Shown one piece after another: positions 1 to 6,506 of a stretch of DNA of 64,000 nt. The translations under genes and the position numbers were made by a program. The stretch spans positions 248,001 to 312,000 of the forward strand of contig JAJDDN010000007.1 in the NCBI GenBank assembly GCA_029260295.1, read 5' to 3'. The notes below the pieces were generated by a model. It saw only the letters and a program-made list of their open reading frames with translations. It searched no databases and was not told the origin of the DNA. This stretch comes from Phycisphaerales bacterium. Its GTDB lineage: Bacteria; Planctomycetota; Phycisphaerae; Phycisphaerales; UBA1924. Numbering within the stretch: the first letter of the stretch is position 1; each line of letters begins with the position of its first letter.

Positions 1-329
1 GACAGGATCGGCGGACGGGAATGATCCTCAACATCGATACTGAGCCACCCGGTCGCACCACTGGAATGAACACCGAGTTTTTCGAGCGAGACGCCTTCGA
101 TGAGTTTGCCATGGCCTCGCAAACGATCGAGCTGGCGGATCGCGGTCCGCGCGTTGCGGCCCACATCGTCCTCGCGACGCTTCATCGTATCGAGCTCTTC
201 GAGCACGGGGTACGGGATCACGATGTGGTTCTCTTGGAATACAAACATCGCGTTTGGGTTGTGCAGCAGCACATTGGTATCGAGCACATAGTACTTAATT
301 GATGAGCTGGTATTTTTTTTGTCGGTCAT
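1..329 (-). CDS. PhoH-family protein, N-terminal PIN domain (partial)
   Basis: The gene starts at an ATG at 329 and runs off the left edge, so only about 109 N-terminal residues are visible. After a Lys/Ser-rich leader comes YYVLDTNVLLHNP, then IPYPVLEELDTMKRR and GRNARTAIRQLDRLRG. This is the PIN-domain start of the long PhoH/YlaK-type proteins, in which a PIN nuclease-like domain precedes a PhoH ATPase domain. The first metal-binding Asp (LDTN) and the EELD Glu/Asp are present. The PhoH ATPase part, if it exists, lies outside the window. A stand-alone PIN protein is the alternative. No strong ribosome-binding site is visible upstream. Confidence 0.75.
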   Translation of the reverse strand, partial: MTDKKNTSSSIKYYVLDTNVLLHNPNAMFVFQENHIVIPYPVLEELDTMKRREDDVGRNARTAIRQLDRLRGHGKLIEGVSLEKLGVHSSGATGWLSIDVEDHSRPPIL

Positions 330-452
330 ATGTAATCGCCTGCTGGCGGCTCAACAATGAGTGCCTTGCGTGGCTGTTCTCCTGAGTACGGGCGTGATCT
401 CGCCCAATACAGCATATCGGCTGATACGAGTTCGTGCATCCAAGAGCAATGC

Positions 453-971
453 TTAGAACGCGTTGTAAATCACCATTGTGACGAGAACCGCCGAAGCCGC
501 GCCAGCCAGCATGAGCTTGATAACCATTGAGACCAACCGCCCCGCCGCCGCGCCGGACCCGGACCGGACCGAGTCCTTGAAAGATCGATTCGCGATTGAC
601 CGCTCAGCAATAAACGCCCCGAGCCCCGCCCCAAGCACGCCGCCTGCGATCGAACCAACGATCGGGATCGGGATCATGAATGTGCCCAGAATCGCCCCAG
701 CCAGCGTCCCGATCACCGACCCGATCGCCCCGGCCCGCGATCCACCCATGCGTTTGACGCCCAACGCCGAGGCAATGAAATCAACAAACTCCGAAGTCGC
801 CGCGATGGCAAACAGGGCCCCCACTGTCCACCAGCCGACATACTCGGGCACCCACAACGCCAAGAGCGTGCTGCAAGCGGCCATCGTCCAGATTCCCGGC
901 AGCGTGATGGCCGTCATCGCCATACCGACGAGAACGACAACAAACACAATGGACAGGACCAGCCAAATCAT
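453..971 (-). CDS. DUF456 family membrane protein
   Basis: This is a 172-residue, strongly hydrophobic protein with about four membrane segments. It has the glycine-rich hairpin typical of DUF456: a GVKRMGGSRAGAIGS motif near residue 70, followed by GxxxG-rich stretches (LAGAILGTFMIPIPIVGSI, GGVLGAGLGAFIAE). The GSRAGAIGS stretch resembles glycine-zipper packing. No biochemical function is established for the family. The start overlaps the stop of the upstream gene by four bases (ATGA), so the two are probably translationally coupled in one minus-strand operon. Confidence 0.8.
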   Translation of the reverse strand: MIWLVLSIVFVVVLVGMAMTAITLPGIWTMAACSTLLALWVPEYVGWWTVGALFAIAATSEFVDFIASALGVKRMGGSRAGAIGSVIGTLAGAILGTFMIPIPIVGSIAGGVLGAGLGAFIAERSIANRSFKDSVRSGSGAAAGRLVSMVIKLMLAGAASAVLVTMVIYNAF

Positions 972-1900
972 TCACCGTCTTCTTGGGATCCCAGAGCTTT
1001 CTTTTCCATTGCCAAAATCCAGTCCTCGACCAGTGCGTGCTGGTAGGTATCGACCTTGATCTCCTTGCCCGCGTGGGTGCTATGGGCAGCGTTGAGCTTG
1101 ATGAACACAATGAACTTGTCCCATTTGCGTTTATCCACCTCGTCGATATTCTCGGGCGTGATCGCGATCGATCCAGGCACCGTCAGCGTCATGGAATCGG
1201 CATCCCAAGAGAACTTCTGCCCGATCACCTTGATGATATTGACGAGCATCCAGAAACCGATCCCCCAGCAAAGGATCATGATCAGCCACTGCGATGGGAT
1301 GTCATAGCTCTTGAGCGGCTTAGGATTCGAGAGCGACGATGTCCAAAGAGCCCTGCTCTGGGCGAGTTCGTTGTTGGGGTTGTCAATGGTCGTGTTCTCA
1401 GGCGTGAGCTGCCCGATGATCTTGAGCCCATTGAGCCATTGGTAGCGTGTGTTGTACATCGTTGCCCGGAGATGCCGGGCTGACGATTGATTCTGGGCAT
1501 CGATACCGTTGCGCTGCATTGTTTCTGGATCGCTTAGCTTGGCGTACTCGGCAACCGGGTCGGGCACACTCGATTTGCGTTCAAAGATCCCGAAGTCCTC
1601 AGACCCTGCGTTTTTGGCCGCATCAAGATACTGCCACTTAGCCCAGTCCGCGAACCGCTCGCCGCGCGCGGGATACTTGATCAACGCGTCATACAAACCC
1701 AGGCCCCCAAAGCCCAGCACAAAGAAAGTGATGATAAAGAGCTTGATGGACCACTTCGGGTTCAGCGGTGCCTTGGCACAATCCTGCGAAACATGCTCCG
1801 GCGTGGGATCGGCTACAGGCTCAGTAGCTGAATCGGCGACTGAATCTGTGGCCGGGTCGGTTGTCGGCATCTCATCGGGCGTGTTTGGTGTTTCGCTCAT
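968..1900 (-). CDS. Bitopic or two-span membrane protein, function unknown
   Basis: The product has 310 residues. Residues 1-45 are an acidic Thr/Asp/Ala-rich cytoplasmic tail with ATDSVADSATEPVADP-like repetition. Membrane segment one lies at about 52-73 (FIITFFVLGFGGLGLYDAL) and segment two at about 205-228 (LIMILCWGIGFWMLVNII). A mostly hydrophilic region sits between them, and about 80 residues follow the second span (FSWDADSMTLTVPGSI...). The C-terminal part looks like a small beta-rich domain facing the cytoplasm. I do not recognise a family. It precedes and overlaps the DUF456 gene, so the two products may act together. The start has a TATGGG-N6-ATG arrangement and no clear ribosome-binding site. 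Confidence 0.65.
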   Translation of the reverse strand: MSETPNTPDEMPTTDPATDSVADSATEPVADPTPEHVSQDCAKAPLNPKWSIKLFIITFFVLGFGGLGLYDALIKYPARGERFADWAKWQYLDAAKNAGSEDFGIFERKSSVPDPVAEYAKLSDPETMQRNGIDAQNQSSARHLRATMYNTRYQWLNGLKIIGQLTPENTTIDNPNNELAQSRALWTSSLSNPKPLKSYDIPSQWLIMILCWGIGFWMLVNIIKVIGQKFSWDADSMTLTVPGSIAITPENIDEVDKRKWDKFIVFIKLNAAHSTHAGKEIKVDTYQHALVEDWILAMEKKALGSQEDGE

Positions 1901-2066
1901 GGAATCCCCATAGATTGGAATCAGTACTCAATACAGCAGAATATGCAGAATCGCTACAGAATCAATCGGTTCATTGATCTTCCGGGCTTCATTTCATCTT
2001 CGTTTATGGACAGCCAAGGGGGATTTGTACCGATCAACACGGTGCCGAGTTCATCACAAACAGAAG

Positions 2067-2312
2067 CTATGGATCAAGTTGGTCCATTTTGCTCATCGCA
2101 GCTGCCCACCACAGTGTGGCCCGCTTTTCCCGCTCTGACATCTTCAGGAGCCCAGAATAGCCCCCCTCATCAACCCGCTTGGCGGGAATCCGTGGACATT
2201 TCCCCCCAAACCACCCAAGCTTCAGTGCCCGGGTCAGGAAGCTGGAGTGCATAGCCCGGAAGCGTGCGCCTGCGTCGAGTTCTTTTTTGGAGAGTTTCCC
2301 GGTCCAGATCAT
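2067..2312 (-). CDS. Small hypothetical protein, possibly a gene remnant
   Basis: This is an 81-residue ORF with a protein-like composition: a basic first half (WTGKLSKKELDAGARF, LTRALKLGWFGGK) and a C-terminal helix ending WWAAAMSKMDQLDP. The same frame stays open upstream of the ATG for about 20 codons (PGQIRYHVS). That could mean an earlier non-ATG start or the remains of a longer gene. No ribosome-binding site is evident and no family is recognised. Opposite-strand frames in this stretch look like noise, which is why this one is favoured. It may still be non-coding. Confidence 0.35.
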   Translation of the reverse strand: MIWTGKLSKKELDAGARFRAMHSSFLTRALKLGWFGGKCPRIPAKRVDEGGYSGLLKMSEREKRATLWWAAAMSKMDQLDP

Positions 2313-2399
2313 GGAGACATGATACCGGATTTGCCCCGGATCGCCAATGCATTTTCTTGGCCGTGGGATTTAGGAGGTGGCCCCCCTACGATCCGCGTT

Positions 2400-2535
2400 G
2401 TGACCCGCTCTGGTTGACGCCCGGGCCCGATGCACGGGTGGCCTGTGAACCTGGTCAGGGCTTGACCGCAGCAGCCATAAGCAGCCGTCGCCCGGTGCCG
2501 TTGGTGTCCTGGGCGTCAACCAAGGCGGGTCAACC
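2400..2535 (+). ncRNA. ffs: Signal recognition particle RNA (4.5S-type)
   Basis: A long helix can be drawn between TGACCCGC-TC-TGGTTGACGCCC (2401-2422) and GGGCGTCAACCA-AG-GCGGGTCA (2511-2532). The tip carries the conserved SRP core CTGGTCAGG...AGCAGCCATAAGCAG (2451-2483), which binds the Ffh M domain. It lies two genes upstream of dnaX; in Bacillus the SRP RNA gene is a dnaX neighbour. The apical loop reads GCTTGACCGC where the usual tetraloop stem reads like CCGGAAGG, so the canonical GGAA/GNRA tetraloop is altered. Ends are approximate. The call rests on the helix plus core motif and was not tested with a covariance model. Confidence 0.75.
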
Positions 2536-2548
2536 AAGGCGGGTCAAC
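2521..2548 (+). repeat. Tandem 14-base duplication at the 3' end of SRP RNA
   Basis: CAAGGCGGGTCAAC occurs twice in direct tandem. The first copy is the 3' strand of the SRP RNA terminal helix; the second is a perfect extra copy between the RNA and the AT-rich gene that follows. It could be a replication-slippage product or the scar of an insertion next to the RNA gene. Confidence 0.7.
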
Positions 2549-2562
2549 CAATGGGATAAATT

Positions 2563-3276
2563 ATGTCAGATTTTAAAAATACTGACTTAGTTCTTGGGCA
2601 TGATGCCCCTGTTGATTTACAGTATGTTTCAAACTTACGAGATGGTCTTTCCGAGACTTTCGATCTCTCTATGAAACAAATTGAACAACTTCATGAGTAC
2701 CAAGAGCCAAAGTCTCCCGGGTTTATTTGGGATGAACAAGTTTCTCTTGGAAGAGTGACAAGCATTCGACTCCCAGGATCACGTGACCGGTTTATTCATA
2801 GAACTCATAATCTGCTGAGATCACGATTTGATAATGGCTGGATCGCAACTGGGTTTTATGCCCTGCATGAAACAGACAGCTTCAAACATGATGTGAACCA
2901 GTATGTACCTGCTTTATTTGAAGCGATAAACAGCTCATCGACATTCCCCACCCCCTTTAAAGGGTGTTCTGCATATCCACTTCAACAAGGCTTATTTGTC
3001 GAAAGAACGACCGATGAGTTCTCGAAAGAGATGTACAGCATACTTCGATCCGGAGGTGCGTACGCAAAGCCATTGGACCAAGAAGTCTCATATGAAGAAA
3101 TTACAGCCTACATGAAAGGCCTTATTGGGCCATATGAAACCAACTCACTGAAATGCTTCGGATTAGATCCTTGCTTTAGTATCTCATTTTTCGATATTGC
3201 ATGGGATTTTGCCTATCTCTTGATCCATACAACAGAATCATGGGCCGCATTGATTACAGGCACAGATACGGACTGA
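2563..3276 (+). CDS. Hypothetical protein in AT-rich DNA
   Basis: This 237-residue soluble-looking protein matches no family I recognise. It starts MSDFKNTDLVLGHDAP and contains an HDVNQYVPALFEAINSSS stretch near the middle and a hydrophobic Trp/Phe-rich end (FDIAWDFAYLLIH). There is no signal peptide. Its DNA is visibly AT-richer and uses more A/T-ending codons than dnaX just downstream, which suggests a recent arrival. It sits directly after the SRP RNA and a 14-base tandem duplication, a typical place for inserted genes. The ATG at 2563 has no obvious ribosome-binding site. Confidence 0.6.
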   Translation: MSDFKNTDLVLGHDAPVDLQYVSNLRDGLSETFDLSMKQIEQLHEYQEPKSPGFIWDEQVSLGRVTSIRLPGSRDRFIHRTHNLLRSRFDNGWIATGFYALHETDSFKHDVNQYVPALFEAINSSSTFPTPFKGCSAYPLQQGLFVERTTDEFSKEMYSILRSGGAYAKPLDQEVSYEEITAYMKGLIGPYETNSLKCFGLDPCFSISFFDIAWDFAYLLIHTTESWAALITGTDTD

Positions 3277-3316
3277 AACTGTCAAAATCGCCTGAGATTA
3301 GGAGCGTCATGGGCCA

Positions 3317-3322
3317 TATAAT
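3317..3322 (+). promoter_or_regulatory. -10 box of dnaX; leaderless start candidate
   Basis: A perfect TATAAT ends six bases before the dnaX ATG (3329), so transcription would begin at or next to the start codon. There is no ribosome-binding site. No good -35 match was found. Confidence 0.55.
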
Positions 3323-3328
3323 GCCCAC

Positions 3329-4453
3329 ATGGCTTATACCGCGCTCGCTCGTAAACACCGTTCTCTCACTTTCGACACCGTGATCGGGCAAGAACCCATC
3401 GCCAAGACGCTGAAGGCAGCGATTGCCTCAGACAGGGTCCACCACGCCTATCTCTTCATCGGTACGCGGGGCGTCGGCAAGACCTCCATGGCGCGGATCT
3501 TTGCCAATGAACTCAATAATCCGGATCACAACGATGCGATCGCCGCGGCCGTGTTTACTGGGCAAGATACCGATGTCATCGAGATCGACGCGGCCTCGCA
3601 CAACAAGGTCGAAGAGGCCCGCGAGTTGATCGCCAACTCCGCCTACCGCCCGATGCGCGGCCACTACAAAATCTACATCATCGACGAGGTCCACATGCTC
3701 TCGACGGCCGCGTTCAACGCGCTGCTCAAAACAATGGAAGAGCCACCAGAGCATGTCAAGTTCATCCTCTGCACAACCGAGGCCCACAAAGTCCCCGCGA
3801 CGATCCAGTCGCGCTGCCAACGCTTCGACTTCCGAAACATCCCGGCTTCACGGATCGCGGATCACTTAACAGCAGTACTCAAGCAAGAAGGATTCAAGGC
3901 CGATCCCGAACTCGTCCACACCCTCGCCCGGCTCGGAAACGGATCGATGCGTGACGGCTTGTCGCTGCTTGATCGGCTCATGGCATCGGGCGAAAAATCG
4001 CTGACCGTTAACCTCCTTGAAGAACTCCTCGGGCTCCCGGATCGTCAGATCATGAGTGAACTCATCGACGCGATCGCTGGGGGCGACCCCGCAACCGTAT
4101 TGCGATCCACCGGGCAACTTCTGAGCAAAGGCACGGCTCCAGAACAGATGCTCGCCGTGCTCCTCGAACGCTTCCGCGACCTCATGGTCCTGGGCGCGTG
4201 CGGCGTAGACACCGATCTGGTCGAGCTCTCCGACGATGTCCGCCAGTCCGAGTTTGAGCGGGCAAAGCAGTTTGATGCAGCCGGGATCGTCCACATGATC
4301 GCGTTGTGTGAATCCGTCCAGCGGGCACTCAAGTCCTCGCCGGCCCCGCGAGCGTTGACCGACGCGTGCATGGTACGACTTGCGATGACCGAAAAAATCG
4401 CCGACCTGACGGCACTCGTTCAGGGTGGTGGAGCCGTCGCAAAAAAAACATAA
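3329..4453 (+). CDS. dnaX: DNA polymerase III subunit gamma/tau, in-frame (gamma) product
   Basis: This is the ATPase of the clamp-loader complex. The 374-residue frame has Walker A GTRGVGKTS (about 46-54), DAASHNKVEEAR, Walker B IIDEVHML, the sensor stretch ATIQSRCQRFDFR and GNGSMRDGLSLLD, then the collar domain. The usual four-Cys zinc module between Walker A and DAAS is absent; the stretch NPDHNDAIAAAVFTGQDTD has no Cys. The frame ends AVAKKT-stop immediately after an A8 run. A -1 shift there continues into a Pro-rich tail (4447-4770), giving a tau-like form of about 480 residues. ybaB follows, the usual neighbour; recR does not. The start lies six bases after TATAAT. Confidence 0.95.
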   Translation: MAYTALARKHRSLTFDTVIGQEPIAKTLKAAIASDRVHHAYLFIGTRGVGKTSMARIFANELNNPDHNDAIAAAVFTGQDTDVIEIDAASHNKVEEARELIANSAYRPMRGHYKIYIIDEVHMLSTAAFNALLKTMEEPPEHVKFILCTTEAHKVPATIQSRCQRFDFRNIPASRIADHLTAVLKQEGFKADPELVHTLARLGNGSMRDGLSLLDRLMASGEKSLTVNLLEELLGLPDRQIMSELIDAIAGGDPATVLRSTGQLLSKGTAPEQMLAVLLERFRDLMVLGACGVDTDLVELSDDVRQSEFERAKQFDAAGIVHMIALCESVQRALKSSPAPRALTDACMVRLAMTEKIADLTALVQGGGAVAKKT

Positions 4454-4486
4454 GGGCGGCGTCGGCCCCCGCAGCACCAGCTGCCC
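4441..4486 (+). promoter_or_regulatory. Programmed frameshift or slippage site in dnaX
   Basis: A run of eight A (4441-4448) is read GCA AAA AAA ACA TAA in the zero frame. It fits the A-AAA-AAA slippery pattern. Five bases later a hairpin can form between GGGCGGC (4454-4460) and GCTGCCC (4480-4486), with one G-U pair. A purine-rich GGTGGTGGAG stretch lies about 10 bases upstream and could act as an internal Shine-Dalgarno stimulator. Known dnaX genes use either ribosomal -1 shifting (E. coli) or transcriptional slippage on a longer A run (Thermus) to make two products; either could apply here. Confidence 0.75.
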
Positions 4487-4770
4487 CAAGCCGACCGTCG
4501 CCCACCCCCCCAAACCCCCCAAAGTTGAACACCCCGCCCGTTCGACATGAGGCCACGCCCGCGCCCCGCACTCCTACCAAGCGTGCTGACTTTGCCAAAT
4601 CGGCACCAGTGCCCTCAATCCCGAATGATCCGCCGCCGGTCAAAGCATCGGAGCAGATCCTCCCGCCATCGGATCTTCCGACTGCGGAAGAAGCCGCCAA
4701 CAACCCGCTGGTCAAAGCCGTGCTCGAAACCTTCCACGGCACCGTCAAACAGGTCTACCCCAGAAAGTAG
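4447..4770 (+). CDS. dnaX: DnaX tau-type C-terminal extension, read after -1 shift
   Basis: After the A8 run the -1 frame is open for about 107 codons to TAG at 4768-4770. It encodes a Pro/Ala-rich linker (APAAPAAPSRPSPTPPNP) and a compact end, NNPLVKAVLETFHGTVKQV. An end of the form HPLVQAVLxxFPGxxI is common in full-length bacterial DnaX proteins, which argues that the extension is translated and selected and is not a chance ORF. It is much shorter than the E. coli tau tail, which binds DnaB and the alpha subunit, so those contacts may differ. A single-base assembly error in the A run is the alternative explanation. Confidence 0.8.
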   Translation, partial: NIRAASAPAAPAAPSRPSPTPPNPPKLNTPPVRHEATPAPRTPTKRADFAKSAPVPSIPNDPPPVKASEQILPPSDLPTAEEAANNPLVKAVLETFHGTVKQVYPRK

Positions 4771-4793
4771 CCCCCAAAGTAAAGACACCACTC

Positions 4794-5165
4794 ATGCTCG
4801 ACAAACTCAAAGCCATGCAGGCCATCGGCTCGCTGATGAAAAACAAGGAACAACTCGCCGAAGCCGGCGAGCGGATCAAGGCCAAACTCGAGACCATGCG
4901 TGTTGATGGCGAAGCCGGCGGCGGCGCGTGCCGAGCAGTAGTCAGCGGGAAAATGAAGCTGATCGATCTGACGCTCGATCCGGCGCTGCTCGCGGGAATG
5001 GCTGTTGACGAGAAGACCCGCGAACTGGCGACCGCGCTCATCAAAGACGCGATCAACGACGCCACCGAAAACGCCCAAAAACAAGTCCAGCAGCTCATCG
5101 CCCGCGAAGCCGATGACCTCGGGCTTGGAGATCTGGCCCCGCAGCTCACAGGGCTGCTCAGTTGA
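4794..5165 (+). CDS. ybaB: YbaB/EbfC nucleoid-associated protein
   Basis: The 123-residue protein begins MLDKLKAMQAIGSLMKNKEQLAEAGERIKAKLE, the usual N-terminal helix of the YbaB/EbfC DNA-binding family. It has the family core VVSGKMKLIDLTLDP and a C-terminal helix (LIKDAINDATENAQKQVQQL). The family forms dimers that coat DNA. It lies 23 bases after the dnaX tau stop, the conserved dnaX-ybaB arrangement. recR, usually next, is replaced here by a Nudix gene whose TTG start overlaps the ybaB stop. Confidence 0.9.
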   Translation: MLDKLKAMQAIGSLMKNKEQLAEAGERIKAKLETMRVDGEAGGGACRAVVSGKMKLIDLTLDPALLAGMAVDEKTRELATALIKDAINDATENAQKQVQQLIAREADDLGLGDLAPQLTGLLS

Positions 5166-5881
5166 TTCAATCTGTACGCATTGAGCCATTCACGGCTCCG
5201 CCGACGATCGAGATTGATAGATCAGCTATTGAGCGTTCGGATGATCAATGCAAAGGCATCGATGCGGCGTGGCAGAAGTTGTGCGAGCACAACCCAAAGT
5301 ATTTCAATGGCGGCATGCTCGCGTTCACCGGTTTGGATCCATCGACCGGTGTGATCTCGGCGAGCGTCGAGCAATACAAGCACCACGCGGTCCGTGACAG
5401 CATCGATCTGGATATCAAACTTCTGGCGGTGACGGGCGTGCTCGTTGCCCAGGACGCTGATGGCCAATCAAAGTTCTTGATCGGCAAGCGATCCCCGTCC
5501 ACCCATCGCTACGGCAACCAATGGGAGTTTGGCCCCTGCGGCGGGATTGATGTGCCGGGCTTAAATATCGAATCAATGGATTTCGACGCTATTGTCCGCG
5601 AGCTCGGGCGAGAAGCGATGGAAGAAGCGGGGATCGATCTCTCACGGACAACATCATCACCGATTGCCCTTGTCCATGATGATGCGGTTGGATCAGTGGA
5701 TATTGTCATCCGGGTCGAGCTTGCCCAAATCCCACCGATGGAATCAAGCTGGGAGTATGTGGATCACTCTTGGGTCACCCTCGCCCAGCTGCTCCAGCAG
5801 ATCGAATCGAGCCCCGAAAAATTCATCCCCACGACCATCGCCTTTGCGCAGATACTCGATGCCCAGACCGACTACGATTAA
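5162..5881 (+). CDS. Nudix hydrolase
   Basis: The product has 239 residues. A Nudix box is recognisable at about 128-158, ending REAMEEAGI (150-158) with the metal-binding Glu residues; the first Glu of the motif is replaced by Asp142. Before it lie FLIGKRSP and YGNQWEFGPCGGIDVPG, as in enzymes that hydrolyse nucleoside-diphosphate-linked substrates. The N-terminal 90 residues (HNPKYFNGGMLAFTGL) resemble the extra domain of larger Nudix proteins. The substrate cannot be told from the sequence. A TTG start overlaps the ybaB stop (TTGA), implying coupled translation. An internal ATG (MLAFTGL) is a less likely start. Confidence 0.8.
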   Translation: MIQSVRIEPFTAPPTIEIDRSAIERSDDQCKGIDAAWQKLCEHNPKYFNGGMLAFTGLDPSTGVISASVEQYKHHAVRDSIDLDIKLLAVTGVLVAQDADGQSKFLIGKRSPSTHRYGNQWEFGPCGGIDVPGLNIESMDFDAIVRELGREAMEEAGIDLSRTTSSPIALVHDDAVGSVDIVIRVELAQIPPMESSWEYVDHSWVTLAQLLQQIESSPEKFIPTTIAFAQILDAQTDYD

Positions 5882-5885
5882 CCCG

Positions 5886-6506
5886 ATGACCATACCCGCA
5901 GATCAACCTATCGCCTCCCAGACCATCGCGGACTATCTTGGTGCCCTCAACTCCAAATCCCCAACCCCAGGCGGCGGGGCAGTCGCAGGGACGACCGGCG
6001 CCACGGCGGCCGCAATCGCGGGAATGGTGATCCACTACACACTGGGCAAGAAGAAATACGCCGAGTATGAGAGCGACAACGACGCACGATTGGATCAACT
6101 CACGGCCGCACAATCCGAGTTCCTTTCCCTCGCCGATGCGGACGCCGCGGGTTACGGCAAGCTCAACGAACTCTGGTCGCTCCCTGAAACCGATTCCAAA
6201 CGCCTAGCCGGTTGGGACGATGCGGTCGCGGGAGCAATCTCCCCGCCAACGGCGATGCTCACGCTGAGCAGTAAGCTCATGCAGACCGTCCTTGATCTGA
6301 CCATCACAACCAACCGCCACCTCCGATCCGACCTCGCCGTCGCGGCGATCATTTTTAGAGCCGCCGCCCACTCCGCGGCGTGCAATATCCGGATCAACAT
6401 CCCGCTGCTCCCGGAAGCATCGCGCCCCGCCGCCGAAAACTCGATGAACGAATCTCTCCGAGCGATCGACGCGCTCCATGATTCCATTGTGGATGCCTGC
6501 CGATGA
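5886..6506 (+). CDS. Formiminotransferase-cyclodeaminase family protein
   Basis: This 206-residue protein matches the cyclodeaminase/cyclohydrolase fold: IADYLGALNSKSPTPGGGAVAG near the N-terminus (the SPTPGGGS-type folate loop), GATAAAIAGMV, and ADADAAGYGKL, where the family has its conserved DxxAY motif. Members act on formimino- or methenyl-tetrahydrofolate, linking one-carbon units to the folate pool. I chose the ATG at 5886 because homology begins just after it; the frame is open much further upstream, inside the Nudix gene. The stop overlaps the next start (ATGA). A stand-alone methenyl-THF cyclohydrolase role is plausible but unproven. Confidence 0.8.
   Translation: MTIPADQPIASQTIADYLGALNSKSPTPGGGAVAGTTGATAAAIAGMVIHYTLGKKKYAEYESDNDARLDQLTAAQSEFLSLADADAAGYGKLNELWSLPETDSKRLAGWDDAVAGAISPPTAMLTLSSKLMQTVLDLTITTNRHLRSDLAVAAIIFRAAAHSAACNIRINIPLLPEASRPAAENSMNESLRAIDALHDSIVDACR

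Larger units (their letters stand above)
1901..2562. other. Intergenic region between two gene blocks
   Basis: About 660 bases lie without a long gene. From left to right there is about 165 bases with no recognised feature, a small minus-strand ORF (2067-2312), a spacer, the SRP RNA (about 2400-2535) and a 14-base tandem repeat. No tRNA, riboswitch or mobile-element end was seen. Confidence 0.6.

Noticed and set aside
1943-2254. A 103-codon plus-strand open frame left of the SRP RNA
   Set aside because: It has low-complexity, non-protein-like composition and overlaps the more plausible minus-strand small ORF.
4794-5881. recR expected after ybaB
   Set aside because: The gene following ybaB is a Nudix hydrolase; no zinc-finger/Toprim RecR sequence is present.
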